DNA of 64,000 bases, taken from an uncultured Burkholderiales bacterium (lineage in GTDB: Bacteria; Pseudomonadota; Gammaproteobacteria; Burkholderiales; Burkholderiaceae_C). A program made the translations under genes and the position numbers. The stretch covers positions 62,001-126,000 of the forward strand of contig CAITYM010000078.1 of NCBI GenBank assembly GCA_903896615.1. The letters run 5' to 3'. Below, piece by piece: positions 31,392 through 40,485 of this stretch. Positions within the stretch are counted from its first letter, which is position 1. Each line of letters opens with the position of its first letter. The notes beneath the pieces are model-generated. The model saw nothing but the letters and a program-made list of their open reading frames with translations, searched no databases and was not told the origin of the DNA.

Positions 31392-32867
31392 GTGAATACA
31401 CCCCAACCCCAGGATCAATTCAGTTTATTAATCGAGCGTCGGTTTTTGCCCTTCTTTAGCACTCAGTTTTTAGGGGCGTTTAACGATAACTTGTTTAAGT
31501 TTGCAATAACTTTACTGATTACCTATCAATGGCAGGTGAGTTGGCTTTCTCCCTCACTAGCAGGATTGGTCATTGGCGCTGTTTTTATTTTGCCTTTCGT
31601 ACTTTTTTCTGCTGTAAGCGGTCAACTGGCAGACCACTTTGACAAGACCCGGATACTTCAATGGGTTAAAGTTCTGGAGGTCTTGATTATGTCTATTGCC
31701 TTTTTAGGCTTTTACGTACATTCCCCCATTCTCTTATTATTTTGCATTTTCCTGATGGGCTTGCATTCAACCCTATTTGGACCCGCCAAATACGCTTACC
31801 TCCCCGAACGATTCAATGCAGATGAATTACTGGGTGCAAATGCGCTCGTTGAAGCTGGAACTTTCTTAGCGATTCTTTTGGGTAATTTACTCGGTGGTTT
31901 ACTAATTACAACTGATTACGCCTCTCAATCCGCTCACGCCCTAGTCTCATGGGTTTGTATTGGCGTATCTGTTGTTGGCCTTATCTCCAGTAGCTTTATA
32001 CCTAAGTTGCCCAGGTTATCAAATTTAACTGATTTACCAAGTGCTTTAACACCGAGTTTTCAGACCACACACTCCAAATCTATTTCAGCTATTTTGCTGC
32101 TCGATTGGAATCCCCTTAATCAGACTCTACACAATCTTCGCAAAGCCAGCGCTGTAAGTGGTATGCGCGCCGCATTATTTGGCATAAGTTGGATGTGGTT
32201 TTACGGTGCAGTATTTTTAAGTATATTTCCTAGTTTTTCAAAAGATTTATTAAACGGAAATCCTAGCGTCGCCTCCCTTTTGCTTTTTGTATTCTCCATT
32301 GGTATTGGAGCAGGCGCGCTTTTATGCACCACCATCAAACACCCTGACTATGAGCTTGGTCTTGTATTTTTAGGCCTTACAGGAATGACTATTTTCACGC
32401 TTGATTTAGCTTATAGCGTAAACGCTCAAGCTTACGGTGGTTCATTGTTTGAACTGCGCGACCCACATGTTTTTACTAGATCTGTGGATTCAGCACTTTT
32501 AACTATTACTGGCTTTTTATCTAAATCAGGTAGCTTTCGAATACTTTTTGATCTTTGCTTACTCTCTACGTTTACCGGTATTTTTAGCGTTCCCCTTTAC
32601 ACTTTCATTCAGTCTTATAGCCCCCCTGAGAGTTGCGCTCAAACAATTGCAGCGAATAATATATTAAATGCGCTGTTTATGATTGCTAGTGCGATGATCG
32701 TAGGATTGCTTTTGTTTTTTGGCTTTACGATTGCCCAAGTTTTTTTATTACTTGCCCTGTCCAATTTGATTTCCATTGTTTATCTAACGATTCAACTACC
32801 CGAGTTACAAACTCATTTTGTTTGTTCTGTTCGCGAATGGATTCGGGACTTTAAAAATCCCTTTTGA
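31392..32867 (+). CDS. LplT/Aas-type MFS transporter
   Basis: A 491-residue inner-membrane MFS protein. RRFLPFFSTQFLGAFNDNLFKFA, the GQLADHFDKTRI loop, GLHSTLFGPAKYAYLPE and the late QTIAANNILNALFM segment match the MFS part of lysophospholipid transporters and of fused Aas-like proteins. Here no acyltransferase domain follows. I choose a GTG start at 31392 with GGAG eight bases upstream; an ATG at 31338 would add 18 unrelated-looking residues. It is larger than typical LplT, and the ssb gene follows on the same strand. Confidence 0.85.
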   Translation: MNTPQPQDQFSLLIERRFLPFFSTQFLGAFNDNLFKFAITLLITYQWQVSWLSPSLAGLVIGAVFILPFVLFSAVSGQLADHFDKTRILQWVKVLEVLIMSIAFLGFYVHSPILLLFCIFLMGLHSTLFGPAKYAYLPERFNADELLGANALVEAGTFLAILLGNLLGGLLITTDYASQSAHALVSWVCIGVSVVGLISSSFIPKLPRLSNLTDLPSALTPSFQTTHSKSISAILLLDWNPLNQTLHNLRKASAVSGMRAALFGISWMWFYGAVFLSIFPSFSKDLLNGNPSVASLLLFVFSIGIGAGALLCTTIKHPDYELGLVFLGLTGMTIFTLDLAYSVNAQAYGGSLFELRDPHVFTRSVDSALLTITGFLSKSGSFRILFDLCLLSTFTGIFSVPLYTFIQSYSPPESCAQTIAANNILNALFMIASAMIVGLLLFFGFTIAQVFLLLALSNLISIVYLTIQLPELQTHFVCSVREWIRDFKNPF

Positions 32868-32994
32868 GGTCAAAGATTGTTCACTTTTTTCTCACTATTG
32901 ATGCATTTGTATCATTTCTTCATTTTGTAATCTGTTATTTCGACCCTAATCCAGTCATAATCTGAGCATCCTCAATGTGAAATTCAAGGCGTAT

Positions 32995-33477
32995 ATGGCA
33001 TCTGTAAATAAAGTTATTCTAGTAGGCAACTGTGGTCGCGATCCGGAGATTAGATACCTGCCATCAGGCCAGGCAGTTGCTAACATTAGTATTGCAACTT
33101 CATCTAAACGCAAAGACAAAGCAAGCGGTGAATACATTGATGACACTCAATGGCACCGAGTTACTTTTTACGATCGACTTGCAGAAATTGCAGGAGAGTA
33201 CGTAAAAAAAGGACGTCCCGTCTATGTTGAGGGGAGGCTCAAATACGGCAAGTACACCGACAAAGATGGAATCGAAAAAAACACTGTTGATATCATTGCA
33301 ACTGAATTACAACTACTAGGTGGTCGCGAAGGCGGTGGCGGTACGACACACTCTTCCTCAGAAGAGGGCCAAGCTCCTCGCTCAATGCCTAGCTCCAGTG
33401 CTCCCCGCTCTGAGGCCACAAACAAACCAGCAGCCAAAACAGGATTTGACGATATGGATGATGATATTCCGTTTTGA
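32995..33477 (+). CDS. ssb: single-stranded DNA-binding protein
   Basis: An OB-fold protein that coats single-stranded DNA in replication and repair. MASVNKVILVGNCGRDPEIRYLPSGQAVANI is the standard start. The OB core ends by about residue 110, followed by a low-complexity Gly/Ser/Pro linker and the acidic DDDIPF tip that recruits partner proteins. The ATG at 32995 has AAGG upstream; six extra upstream codons are open but unneeded. The product is 160 residues. Confidence 0.97.
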   Translation: MASVNKVILVGNCGRDPEIRYLPSGQAVANISIATSSKRKDKASGEYIDDTQWHRVTFYDRLAEIAGEYVKKGRPVYVEGRLKYGKYTDKDGIEKNTVDIIATELQLLGGREGGGGTTHSSSEEGQAPRSMPSSSAPRSEATNKPAAKTGFDDMDDDIPF

Positions 33478-33519
33478 AGAGCCCTTCATAACAACCGAAT
33501 CAATACAACCCTCTCTTAC

Positions 33520-33542
33520 AAGGCTCCTTTAAACGGAGCCTT
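33520..33542 (+). terminator. intrinsic terminator after ssb, shared with galM
   Basis: AAGGCTCC and GGAGCCTT form a perfect 8-bp GC-rich stem with a 7-base loop, followed by a T-rich stretch on the plus strand. The galM stop codon (33529-33531) lies in the loop, so one stem arm encodes the last galM residues. Confidence 0.8.
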
Positions 33543-34398
33543 TCTCTATTTCGATACTCATATAAGCACTAATAGATTCTCCTGGCTCAAGAACCGTTAT
33601 GCCGTACTTGTTTTCCAAATCCGGTCTTAATACATTCATATTGATTGCATTATTCACATGGCTAACAGGCTCCACTGCAATTGAATCTAGGCCTGGGTGC
33701 GTATAAATAACTAAGCGGTGTAGGTTTGATTTCACCTTAATTGCAAATTGTTCATCTTCTATTTTTAAGGTGTCAACCCAACCCTCGAAACAATGGTCTA
33801 TCGCTAAATTTGAACATGCCTGATGCATTCCTGTTGAAGCAACTCTATGAGTGGGTAATTTGTCCTCCCCCATTTCCCATTTTGATGTGGCACTGAACTC
33901 AATTTGCGTATTTTTTCTTTTTATGAAATAGGGATGCCAACCCAAACCCACAGGAGTAGGCTTAGTATCTTGATTAGTTATGGATAATGTTTGATGTAAT
34001 TCTTGCCCTTTCAATTGAATGGCTTGGGAGGCATCAAATGCAAACGGCCATCCGCCATCTGCTCGGTGTTCATAAGACAGTAGTGTGAACTCCTCGCTTT
34101 GCTCCAATACCGTCCAAGGCCGTTGCCAACCAATCCCGTGTATAGCATGTGGCTCATCCGCATTATTACGAATTAAAGGATGATCAGTGCCCATCCACTG
34201 CAATGTTGCATGTGCAATGCGATTGGAAAAAGGCACTAGCGCAAAGCTACCGGCTTGCCTTGCGTTTGTTATATTTGATGCCTCTACAGCCCTTAGTACG
34301 GGGCGTCCATCCATTTCTAGACTAACTATAGAGCCGCCTAAGTCAGCTCTTATACAACAACGTAAGTGATCGTTTTTAAGTACTATGCCTTTGTTCAT
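33529..34398 (-). CDS. galM: aldose 1-epimerase family protein
   Basis: A galactose-mutarotase-like enzyme (289 residues) that interconverts sugar anomers. The family's catalytic residues are in HGIGWQRPW (His), GWHPYF (His) and a late glutamate in VLEPGESIS. It aligns with the bacterial aldose 1-epimerase superfamily, though the sugar specificity is unclear because no sugar-catabolic genes are near. Its 3' end forms part of the ssb terminator hairpin. Confidence 0.88.
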   Translation of the reverse strand: MNKGIVLKNDHLRCCIRADLGGSIVSLEMDGRPVLRAVEASNITNARQAGSFALVPFSNRIAHATLQWMGTDHPLIRNNADEPHAIHGIGWQRPWTVLEQSEEFTLLSYEHRADGGWPFAFDASQAIQLKGQELHQTLSITNQDTKPTPVGLGWHPYFIKRKNTQIEFSATSKWEMGEDKLPTHRVASTGMHQACSNLAIDHCFEGWVDTLKIEDEQFAIKVKSNLHRLVIYTHPGLDSIAVEPVSHVNNAINMNVLRPDLENKYGITVLEPGESISAYMSIEIEKGSV

Positions 34399-34565
34399 CT
34401 CTCACCTTAATGAAAGCCAACTAATGATTGCAGTATGAGCTATTGGCTTGGCTTTGTCCACTCTAAATATCATATTGTTTCAACTGAGCAAGCCCCGTTC
34501 ATTAAGAGACAGCCACAACGAGAGTTCAATTTGCTGTCGCACCGTAGAGTAAGGTAAAAAAGGGA

Positions 34566-34934
<369 letters not shown>

Positions 34935-35780
34935 TTAAAAGTTCTTCTTAATGCCCAAAACAACTGTATCACCCGCTATGTTGGTTGTTCCTGAACCGAA
35001 TAATGTATCGTTGATGTGTGACCCTCGTTTTGACCAGTCAGTCGCTATGACGGTACCGCTCACAACCACACCTCCAAAATCTTTCGCAATAGAGGCCGAG
35101 AAATCGTTATAGTCAGTTACGCCTGAAGTTACCTGCGCAGCATTAGAAGCCTTCATACTTTGGTTGCCGTAATGAATAATACTTGACCACCCATCACTTA
35201 AATCAAGGCTATAACTTATGTCAACATACCGACTGTTTTTAGTGCCGATATATCCGAATAAATTAGTAATGGAATCAGAAAACTTTAATGTGAAAGCGCC
35301 GGCGCTAACTGCACCGTAAATCTCCGTAGAACTAGCGTTTGAAAAACCAGCAGATACACCGTTGTATTTGTTTGTTACCCCCGACAGATTACTACTAGGA
35401 TAATAATATTCCAGTAAGCCAACATCGTAACCAATTAACTCAGTAATTGAGCTTTTGTATCCGCCGTAAAAATCCATCTCCAAAGGACCTTTTGCCGACT
35501 GATTTGAAACCGTTGATGTGTCTGCGGTATCTTTAATCCACTCTATAGTGGAGTTCCAATTACCGACATAAAATCCACTTTTATCAGCGTAGTCTTCTCC
35601 AAATTGGAGTGCTGCTTTGCGCCCCGTTTGAGATATTCCGCGGTATCTGTAATCCGACACTAGACCAACGTTGTAAGTCAGTGTTGACTCAGATTCAGCG
35701 GTTGTAGATTGAGCAAAGACTGTAACGCTGGCCCAAGTGGTCATCACAAATAATGCTACGACTGATTTTTTTAATTTCAT
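34935..35780 (-). CDS. TorF-family putative porin
   Basis: A 281-residue outer-membrane protein with a signal peptide of about 23 residues (ending VFAQ). The mature start, YNVGLVSDYRYRGISQTGRKAALQFG, is the hallmark of the TIGR02001/TorF family, followed by amphipathic beta strands and a C-terminal phenylalanine (KKNF) typical of barrel proteins. The P-II gene starts 30 bases downstream, so the two are probably one unit. A role in nitrogen-compound uptake is inferred from that context only. Confidence 0.88.
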   Translation of the reverse strand: MKLKKSVVALFVMTTWASVTVFAQSTTAESESTLTYNVGLVSDYRYRGISQTGRKAALQFGEDYADKSGFYVGNWNSTIEWIKDTADTSTVSNQSAKGPLEMDFYGGYKSSITELIGYDVGLLEYYYPSSNLSGVTNKYNGVSAGFSNASSTEIYGAVSAGAFTLKFSDSITNLFGYIGTKNSRYVDISYSLDLSDGWSSIIHYGNQSMKASNAAQVTSGVTDYNDFSASIAKDFGGVVVSGTVIATDWSKRGSHINDTLFGSGTTNIAGDTVVLGIKKNF

Positions 35781-35983
35781 AAAAACTCCCGCTCGTTTAC
35801 TGTATTCTTCATCTTGTTTGCAACCTAAAGTGATTGCATCTTTTTTATTCTCTCACGTTTTATCTAAACCTCAAGATTTCCTCTCAACTTGTGCTTTCAA
35901 TAATTTAGACTTTTTTAATTGCCCAATAAGTAGCGATATAAAAATTCCTTATCTCCCATCTCCTTACACATTAAGTTCTAGTT

Positions 35984-38701
35984 TCACAAGTTGGGGGCCA
36001 ACATTTTCTGTAATTGTTTTTCTTCAATTCCTTGTCTTGCCGCCAAATCTCTCAACTGGTCTGAGCCAATACGCCCCACATTAAAGTATTTAGCATCAGG
36101 GTGTGCAATATAGAAGCCGCACACACTTGCGGCAGGACTCATTGCTAGGCTCTCAGTTAAAGACATTCCAATCTCACCACATTGCAACGCAGAAAATATA
36201 TCTTGCTTAACACTATGATCTGGACAAGCCGGGTATCCTGGGGCCGGCCTTATGCCCACGTATTTTTCAGCAATTAGCTCTTGAGAGGTTAAGGATTCAT
36301 TGGCACTATATCCCCACAAATCCGTTCTGACTCGAGCGTGCATGCACTCTGCCATAGCCTCTGCCAAACGATCGGCGAGGGCTTTGAACATGATTGCGCT
36401 ATAGTCGTCATGATCGTCCATAAAAATTTTATCTCTGGTCTCGACTCCGATACCTGCAGTCACTGCAAAAACTCCTACATAGTCTTTGACCCCGACTGGT
36501 CCAATAAAATCAGATAAGCACCTATTAGGACGGTCTTGTGGTTTTTGTGTTTGCTGTCTTAAACCAAACCAGGTGAACAATGGATCACGACGCTCTTCGT
36601 TTTGCCACACAACAATATCATCCCCCACTTGATTGGCTGGATATAAGCCAATGACTGCCTGCGCTGTTAACCAACGCCCATCTACTAAGCGCGTCAACAT
36701 CCGTCTTGCATCGCTCATTAGTCGCACGGCCTCTGCGCCAACGACTTCATCTTTTAAAATTGCGGGGTAGGGACCTGCAAGATCCCAGGTCTGAAAAAAC
36801 GGGCCCCAGTCTATGTATTGCTCTAACTCGGCGAGGTTAAAGTTTTTAAATACCCTTCTTCCTGTAAATTTTGGTCGTGTTGGCCTGTAGTTTTTCCAAT
36901 CAACTATTGCCTTATTGGTTCTTGCACTCTCTAATGGGACTAAAGGCGTTTGTTTCTTGTTTGCGTGCTGCTCCCTAACTCTTGCGTAGTCTAAGTTTAA
37001 TTCTGCTATGTAAGCACTGGCATGTTCAGACAAAAGTCCCTGCGCTACACCCACACTCCTTGAAGCATCTGGTACATAAACAACAGGGCCCTCGTAATGC
37101 GGGGCAATCTTAACTGCGGTATGCACTCGACTGGTCGTTGCTCCACCGATTAACAATGGGATTTTTTTGATCCGAAAATAATCGTCCTTTTGCATCTCAC
37201 TTGCAACGTGCTGCATTTCCTCTAAGCTAGGCGTAATTAATCCCGAGAGCCCAATGATGTCAGCTCCCTCAACCTTAGCCTGAGCCAAGATTTCATGACA
37301 AGGGACCATGACACCCATATTGATGACATCAAAATTATTGCATTGCAAGACAACAGTCACAATATTTTTGCCAATATCATGAACGTCGCCTTTAACCGTT
37401 GCGATTACTATCTTGCCCTTGCTTCTTACTTCCTCGCCCGCTGCTTGTTGGCGCAATTTTTCTTCCTCAATATACGGAATCAAATGTGCAACCGCTTGCT
37501 TCATCACCCGGGCGGATTTAACCACTTGCGGCAAAAACATTTTGCCCTGCCCAAATAAATCCCCAACAACATTCATACCGTCCATCAAAGGACCCTCAAT
37601 CACATGAAGTGGGCGTCCCCCTCGGGCCAAAATCTCTTGATAAGCCTCTTCTGTATCTTCAGTGATGAACTCTGTAATGCCGTGAACTAGTGCGTGCGAA
37701 AGACGCTGGGAAACACTAACAGGCGCCTCCTGTGTTCCTCGCCAACTGTTTTTTTCTCCCGCGTCCTTTGCCTGTCCCTTTGCTTGTTCTGCTATCTCGA
37801 TTAGGCGTTCAGCCGAGTCAACTCGCCGATTAAGGATCACGTCTTCTACTCGCTCGCGCAGTGTTGAATCTAAATCATCATAAACCCCCACCATTCCAGC
37901 GTTAACAATCCCCATGTCCATTCCGGCCTTGATAGCATGGTACAAAAAGACCGTATGAATTGCCTCTCGGACGGGATCATTTCCCCTAAAAGAAAAGCTT
38001 ACATTTGATACGCCCCCTGATACTTTGGCACCGGGTAAATTCTCTTTAATCCAACGGGTTGCGTTGATGAAATCAACCGCGTAGTTGTTGTGCTCCTCAA
38101 TCCCCGTAGCCACTGCAAATATATTGGGGTCGAAAATAATATCTTCCGCAGGAAAATCGATTTCATTTGTAAGAAGTGTGTACGCGCGCTGACAGATCTC
38201 TATTTTTCTTTGATATGTATCTGCTTGTCCCTTTTCATCAAATGCCATCACCACTGCCGCTGCGCCGTAGCGTTTTATCAGTTTGGCTTGGCGAATAAAC
38301 TCTTTTTCGCCCTCTTTCATGCTGATTGAGTTCACAATTCCTTTGCCCTGAAGACAACGCAAACCAGCCTCTATAACCGACCATTTTGAGCTGTCGACCA
38401 TGATTGGCACTCTTGCTATGTCTGGCTCAGAGGCAAGTAGGTTTAAGAATTTAACCATCGCTGCTTGACTATCAAGCATGGCCTCATCCATGTTTATGTC
38501 GATGATCTGCGCGCCGTTCTCTACTTGTTGACGAGCAACGGCAAGTGCTTGTTCATATTCCTCATTGAGAATCATTCTTGCAAAAGCTTTAGAACCCGTT
38601 ACGTTTGTTCTCTCACCTATATTTATAAATAAGCTATTTTGATCTATGCTGATCGGCTCAAGCCCCGAGAGTCTTAACGGAGGAATATTCTGACTTTTCA
38701 T
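35984..38701 (-). CDS. metH: methionine synthase, folate/cobalamin/activation part
   Basis: The second half of a split cobalamin-dependent methionine synthase, 905 residues. In order it has a pterin-binding domain ([15 protein letters not shown], early), a helical cap, a cobalamin domain with the cobalt ligand in DVHDIGKNI, and a C-terminal activation (AdoMet-binding) domain with [13 protein letters not shown]. It lacks the homocysteine/zinc domain, which is the neighbouring gene. I choose the ATG at 38701, two codons after a GTG, because CAGGTGAG sits just upstream; that Shine-Dalgarno is inside a hairpin. Confidence 0.95.
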   Translation of the reverse strand: MKSQNIPPLRLSGLEPISIDQNSLFINIGERTNVTGSKAFARMILNEEYEQALAVARQQVENGAQIIDINMDEAMLDSQAAMVKFLNLLASEPDIARVPIMVDSSKWSVIEAGLRCLQGKGIVNSISMKEGEKEFIRQAKLIKRYGAAAVVMAFDEKGQADTYQRKIEICQRAYTLLTNEIDFPAEDIIFDPNIFAVATGIEEHNNYAVDFINATRWIKENLPGAKVSGGVSNVSFSFRGNDPVREAIHTVFLYHAIKAGMDMGIVNAGMVGVYDDLDSTLRERVEDVILNRRVDSAERLIEIAEQAKGQAKDAGEKNSWRGTQEAPVSVSQRLSHALVHGITEFITEDTEEAYQEILARGGRPLHVIEGPLMDGMNVVGDLFGQGKMFLPQVVKSARVMKQAVAHLIPYIEEEKLRQQAAGEEVRSKGKIVIATVKGDVHDIGKNIVTVVLQCNNFDVINMGVMVPCHEILAQAKVEGADIIGLSGLITPSLEEMQHVASEMQKDDYFRIKKIPLLIGGATTSRVHTAVKIAPHYEGPVVYVPDASRSVGVAQGLLSEHASAYIAELNLDYARVREQHANKKQTPLVPLESARTNKAIVDWKNYRPTRPKFTGRRVFKNFNLAELEQYIDWGPFFQTWDLAGPYPAILKDEVVGAEAVRLMSDARRMLTRLVDGRWLTAQAVIGLYPANQVGDDIVVWQNEERRDPLFTWFGLRQQTQKPQDRPNRCLSDFIGPVGVKDYVGVFAVTAGIGVETRDKIFMDDHDDYSAIMFKALADRLAEAMAECMHARVRTDLWGYSANESLTSQELIAEKYVGIRPAPGYPACPDHSVKQDIFSALQCGEIGMSLTESLAMSPAASVCGFYIAHPDAKYFNVGRIGSDQLRDLAARQGIEEKQLQKMLAPNL

Positions 38702-38706
38702 ACACA

Positions 38707-38735
38707 CTCACCTGGTAAAAATTGGCACAGGTGAG
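38707..38735 (-). promoter_or_regulatory. hairpin sequestering the metH (second half) Shine-Dalgarno
   Basis: On the minus strand CTCACCTG (38735-38728) pairs perfectly with CAGGTGAG (38714-38707) across a 13-base loop. The second arm is the Shine-Dalgarno region, five bases before the ATG at 38701. The structure would hinder ribosome binding unless opened. Confidence 0.6.
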
Positions 38736-38813
38736 CGTCGTTTAATTCTTAATTAACCCAAGCCTGTCAAAAAATATTTGATGCAACGCCCCTTGAGTTA
38801 GCAAATTTTAACC

Positions 38814-39860
38814 CTAATCGGAATAAAAATTTCTCTTGCCAAGCTTTCTGGCTTCGAGTTTCTCTACATTAAGTGCAATTGCGCTAATATGGTCTGGCGT
38901 TGTCCCGCAGCATCCCCCCAAAATATTCACTAACCCGCTAGCAGCAAACTCGTGCAATAAACGACTTGTCACTTCTGGAGTTTCATCAAAGCCAGTGTCA
39001 CTCATCGGATTGGGTAATCCAGCATTGGGGTAGCAGCTGATAAAAGTATCATCCGCAACTTTTGACAACTCTTGCATATAAGGGCGCATCAAAGCCGCGC
39101 CTAAGGCGCAGTTGAGGCCAACAGCTAAAGGTTGAGCGTGACGAATACTGTTCCAAAAAGCAGTCACTGTTTGACCACTTAAAATGCGCCCCGATGCATC
39201 CGTAACTGTTCCGCTAATAATCAATGGTAACCTCTCATTTGAGGCTTCAAAATACTCCTCAATTGCAAATAATGCTGCTTTTGCATTCAAAGTATCAAAT
39301 ATGGTCTCGACCATTAACACATCCACCCCACCTTGGACTAAGGCTTCAACCTGTTCGTAGTATGCCTGCCTGAGCTCTTCAAAGGTAACGTTACGAGCGC
39401 CAGGATCATTGACATCAGGAGATAGGCTTGCTGTTTTGGGTGTTGGTCCTAGTGCCCCCACCACAAACCGCGGCTTCTCTGGTGTAGAAAACTCATCGCA
39501 AGCCGCCTTAGCCAAACGCGCCGACTCTAAATTCATCTCTTTCGCCAACTGCTGCATATCGTAATCGCCTTGAGCGATAGTCGTTGCACCAAATGTGTTT
39601 GTCTCTATTAGATCCGCCCCAGCAGCTAAATATCCTTTGTGAATATCCGAAATAATGTCTGGTCGCGAAAGACTAAGTAGTTCATTGTTACCCTTCACAT
39701 CTTTGTGAAAGTCTTTGAATCTTTGCCCTCTAAAATTTTCTTCCGTCAACTTAAATCGTTGGATCATCGTACCCATTGCCCCGTCTAAGATGGCGATACG
39801 TTGCGTTAAGATTTCAGGCAATGCCTGTCCTCTGGTATAACTTATATTTTTAAACTTCAT
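38814..39860 (-). CDS. metH: methionine synthase, homocysteine-binding part
   Basis: The homocysteine S-methyltransferase half of a split MetH (348 residues). It contains the zinc ligands: Cys in VGLNCALGA and the CC pair in [12 protein letters not shown] near the end, plus [15 protein letters not shown] and [14 protein letters not shown]. The frame extends upstream to a GTG at 39896, but the Met at 39860 matches the family N-terminus. No good Shine-Dalgarno precedes it; instead a three-codon leader frame ends overlapping its start codon. The folate/cobalamin half follows after 112 bases. Confidence 0.94.
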   Translation of the reverse strand: MKFKNISYTRGQALPEILTQRIAILDGAMGTMIQRFKLTEENFRGQRFKDFHKDVKGNNELLSLSRPDIISDIHKGYLAAGADLIETNTFGATTIAQGDYDMQQLAKEMNLESARLAKAACDEFSTPEKPRFVVGALGPTPKTASLSPDVNDPGARNVTFEELRQAYYEQVEALVQGGVDVLMVETIFDTLNAKAALFAIEEYFEASNERLPLIISGTVTDASGRILSGQTVTAFWNSIRHAQPLAVGLNCALGAALMRPYMQELSKVADDTFISCYPNAGLPNPMSDTGFDETPEVTSRLLHEFAASGLVNILGGCCGTTPDHISAIALNVEKLEARKLGKRNFYSD

Positions 39861-39868
39861 AGTTGCAT
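39857..39868 (-). promoter_or_regulatory. three-codon leader ORF overlapping the metH start
   Basis: ATG CAA CTA TGA (39868-39857) has GGAG ten bases upstream, and its stop overlaps the metH ATG (ATGA). This could couple translation of metH to a minicistron. Upstream in the same leader CGATCAA/TTGATCG (39907-39913 and 39924-39930) forms a 7-bp hairpin, and GTCTC/GAGAC could pair over the GGAG. Confidence 0.4.
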
Positions 39869-40075
39869 TGTAAAAGGTCTCCTGACCAATCCCCACCGCC
39901 GTGAGACGATCAATTTATCCCCCTTGATCGCACAAAATACGCGCTCGCCTCTGTTTCTAAATCATAGCCTCTTTAAAAAGTCTAGATTCTTCGCTATTTA
40001 ATTCAAAACAATTGAAATTTATTCGAGAAAAGCATAAAATAATTGACTAAGTTTTATGTTTCAAGGTATCTACTT

Positions 40076-40222
40076 ATGTCATCTCAAAATACGACCTCCG
40101 CGCATGATTCACACGAAGAAGATGTAATCGAGTCTATCGTTCCCCTCATGCCAATAGTTTTGCCCATCGCAGGCGGTATTTTGATTTTTCTATTGGCTTT
40201 TATTGCCGTTTTCATGGCCTAA
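40076..40222 (+). CDS. 48-residue single-span membrane protein
   Basis: A small gene too short for usual ORF cut-offs. The product has a polar, His/Glu-rich N-terminus of about 20 residues, then one long hydrophobic helix (about residues 22-47, with PIVLPIAGGILIFLLAFIAV). AAGG lies nine bases upstream of the ATG. The strong split between soluble head and membrane helix argues for a real gene. I cannot name its function; similar short proteins could be subunits of a respiratory or transport complex, but nothing adjacent shows this. Confidence 0.7.
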   Translation: MSSQNTTSAHDSHEEDVIESIVPLMPIVLPIAGGILIFLLAFIAVFMA

Positions 40223-40485
40223 TTAGTTGCATGTGCTAGCCCTTATTAATTAGGGACATTCCTTAATTAGCACTGGTTCAGCACGACTGCCTAAATCAAC
40301 TAATACTTTTTGGCTCAAACTGGGTTACAGCCCATGTTTTCCCCGATAGCTATCCGCTTATTGGGACTTAGAATTCGTTCACTTTTTTTAATAAAGTAGT
40401 TGAAGGTAAACCTTAATACTCCAACTTGTGGTGTACGCACAGCAGGTGGTTTTCCTTCAATAACTTCCGGTAGGAGACTCTCTCT
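40223..40485. promoter_or_regulatory. intergenic region upstream of pckG
   Basis: 263 bases that must hold the end of the small membrane gene's transcript and the pckG promoter. An imperfect nested dyad starting GTGCTA and ending TAGCAC lies just after the small gene (about 40231-40273) and might act as a terminator, but it lacks a T-run. I cannot place a convincing -35/-10 pair. TAGGAG precedes the pckG ATG by about ten bases. Confidence 0.35.

Noticed and set aside
35800-35983. Possible sigma-54 promoter upstream of the TorF/P-II pair
   Set aside because: A GCAA followed by AGTG was seen, but the spacing and the GTGCCA half do not match the consensus.
39861-39960. Possible SAH riboswitch before metH because of a GAGGCGAGCGCG stretch
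   Set aside because: The conserved second strand (GGCGCTC) and the central conserved bases of the SAH riboswitch are missing.
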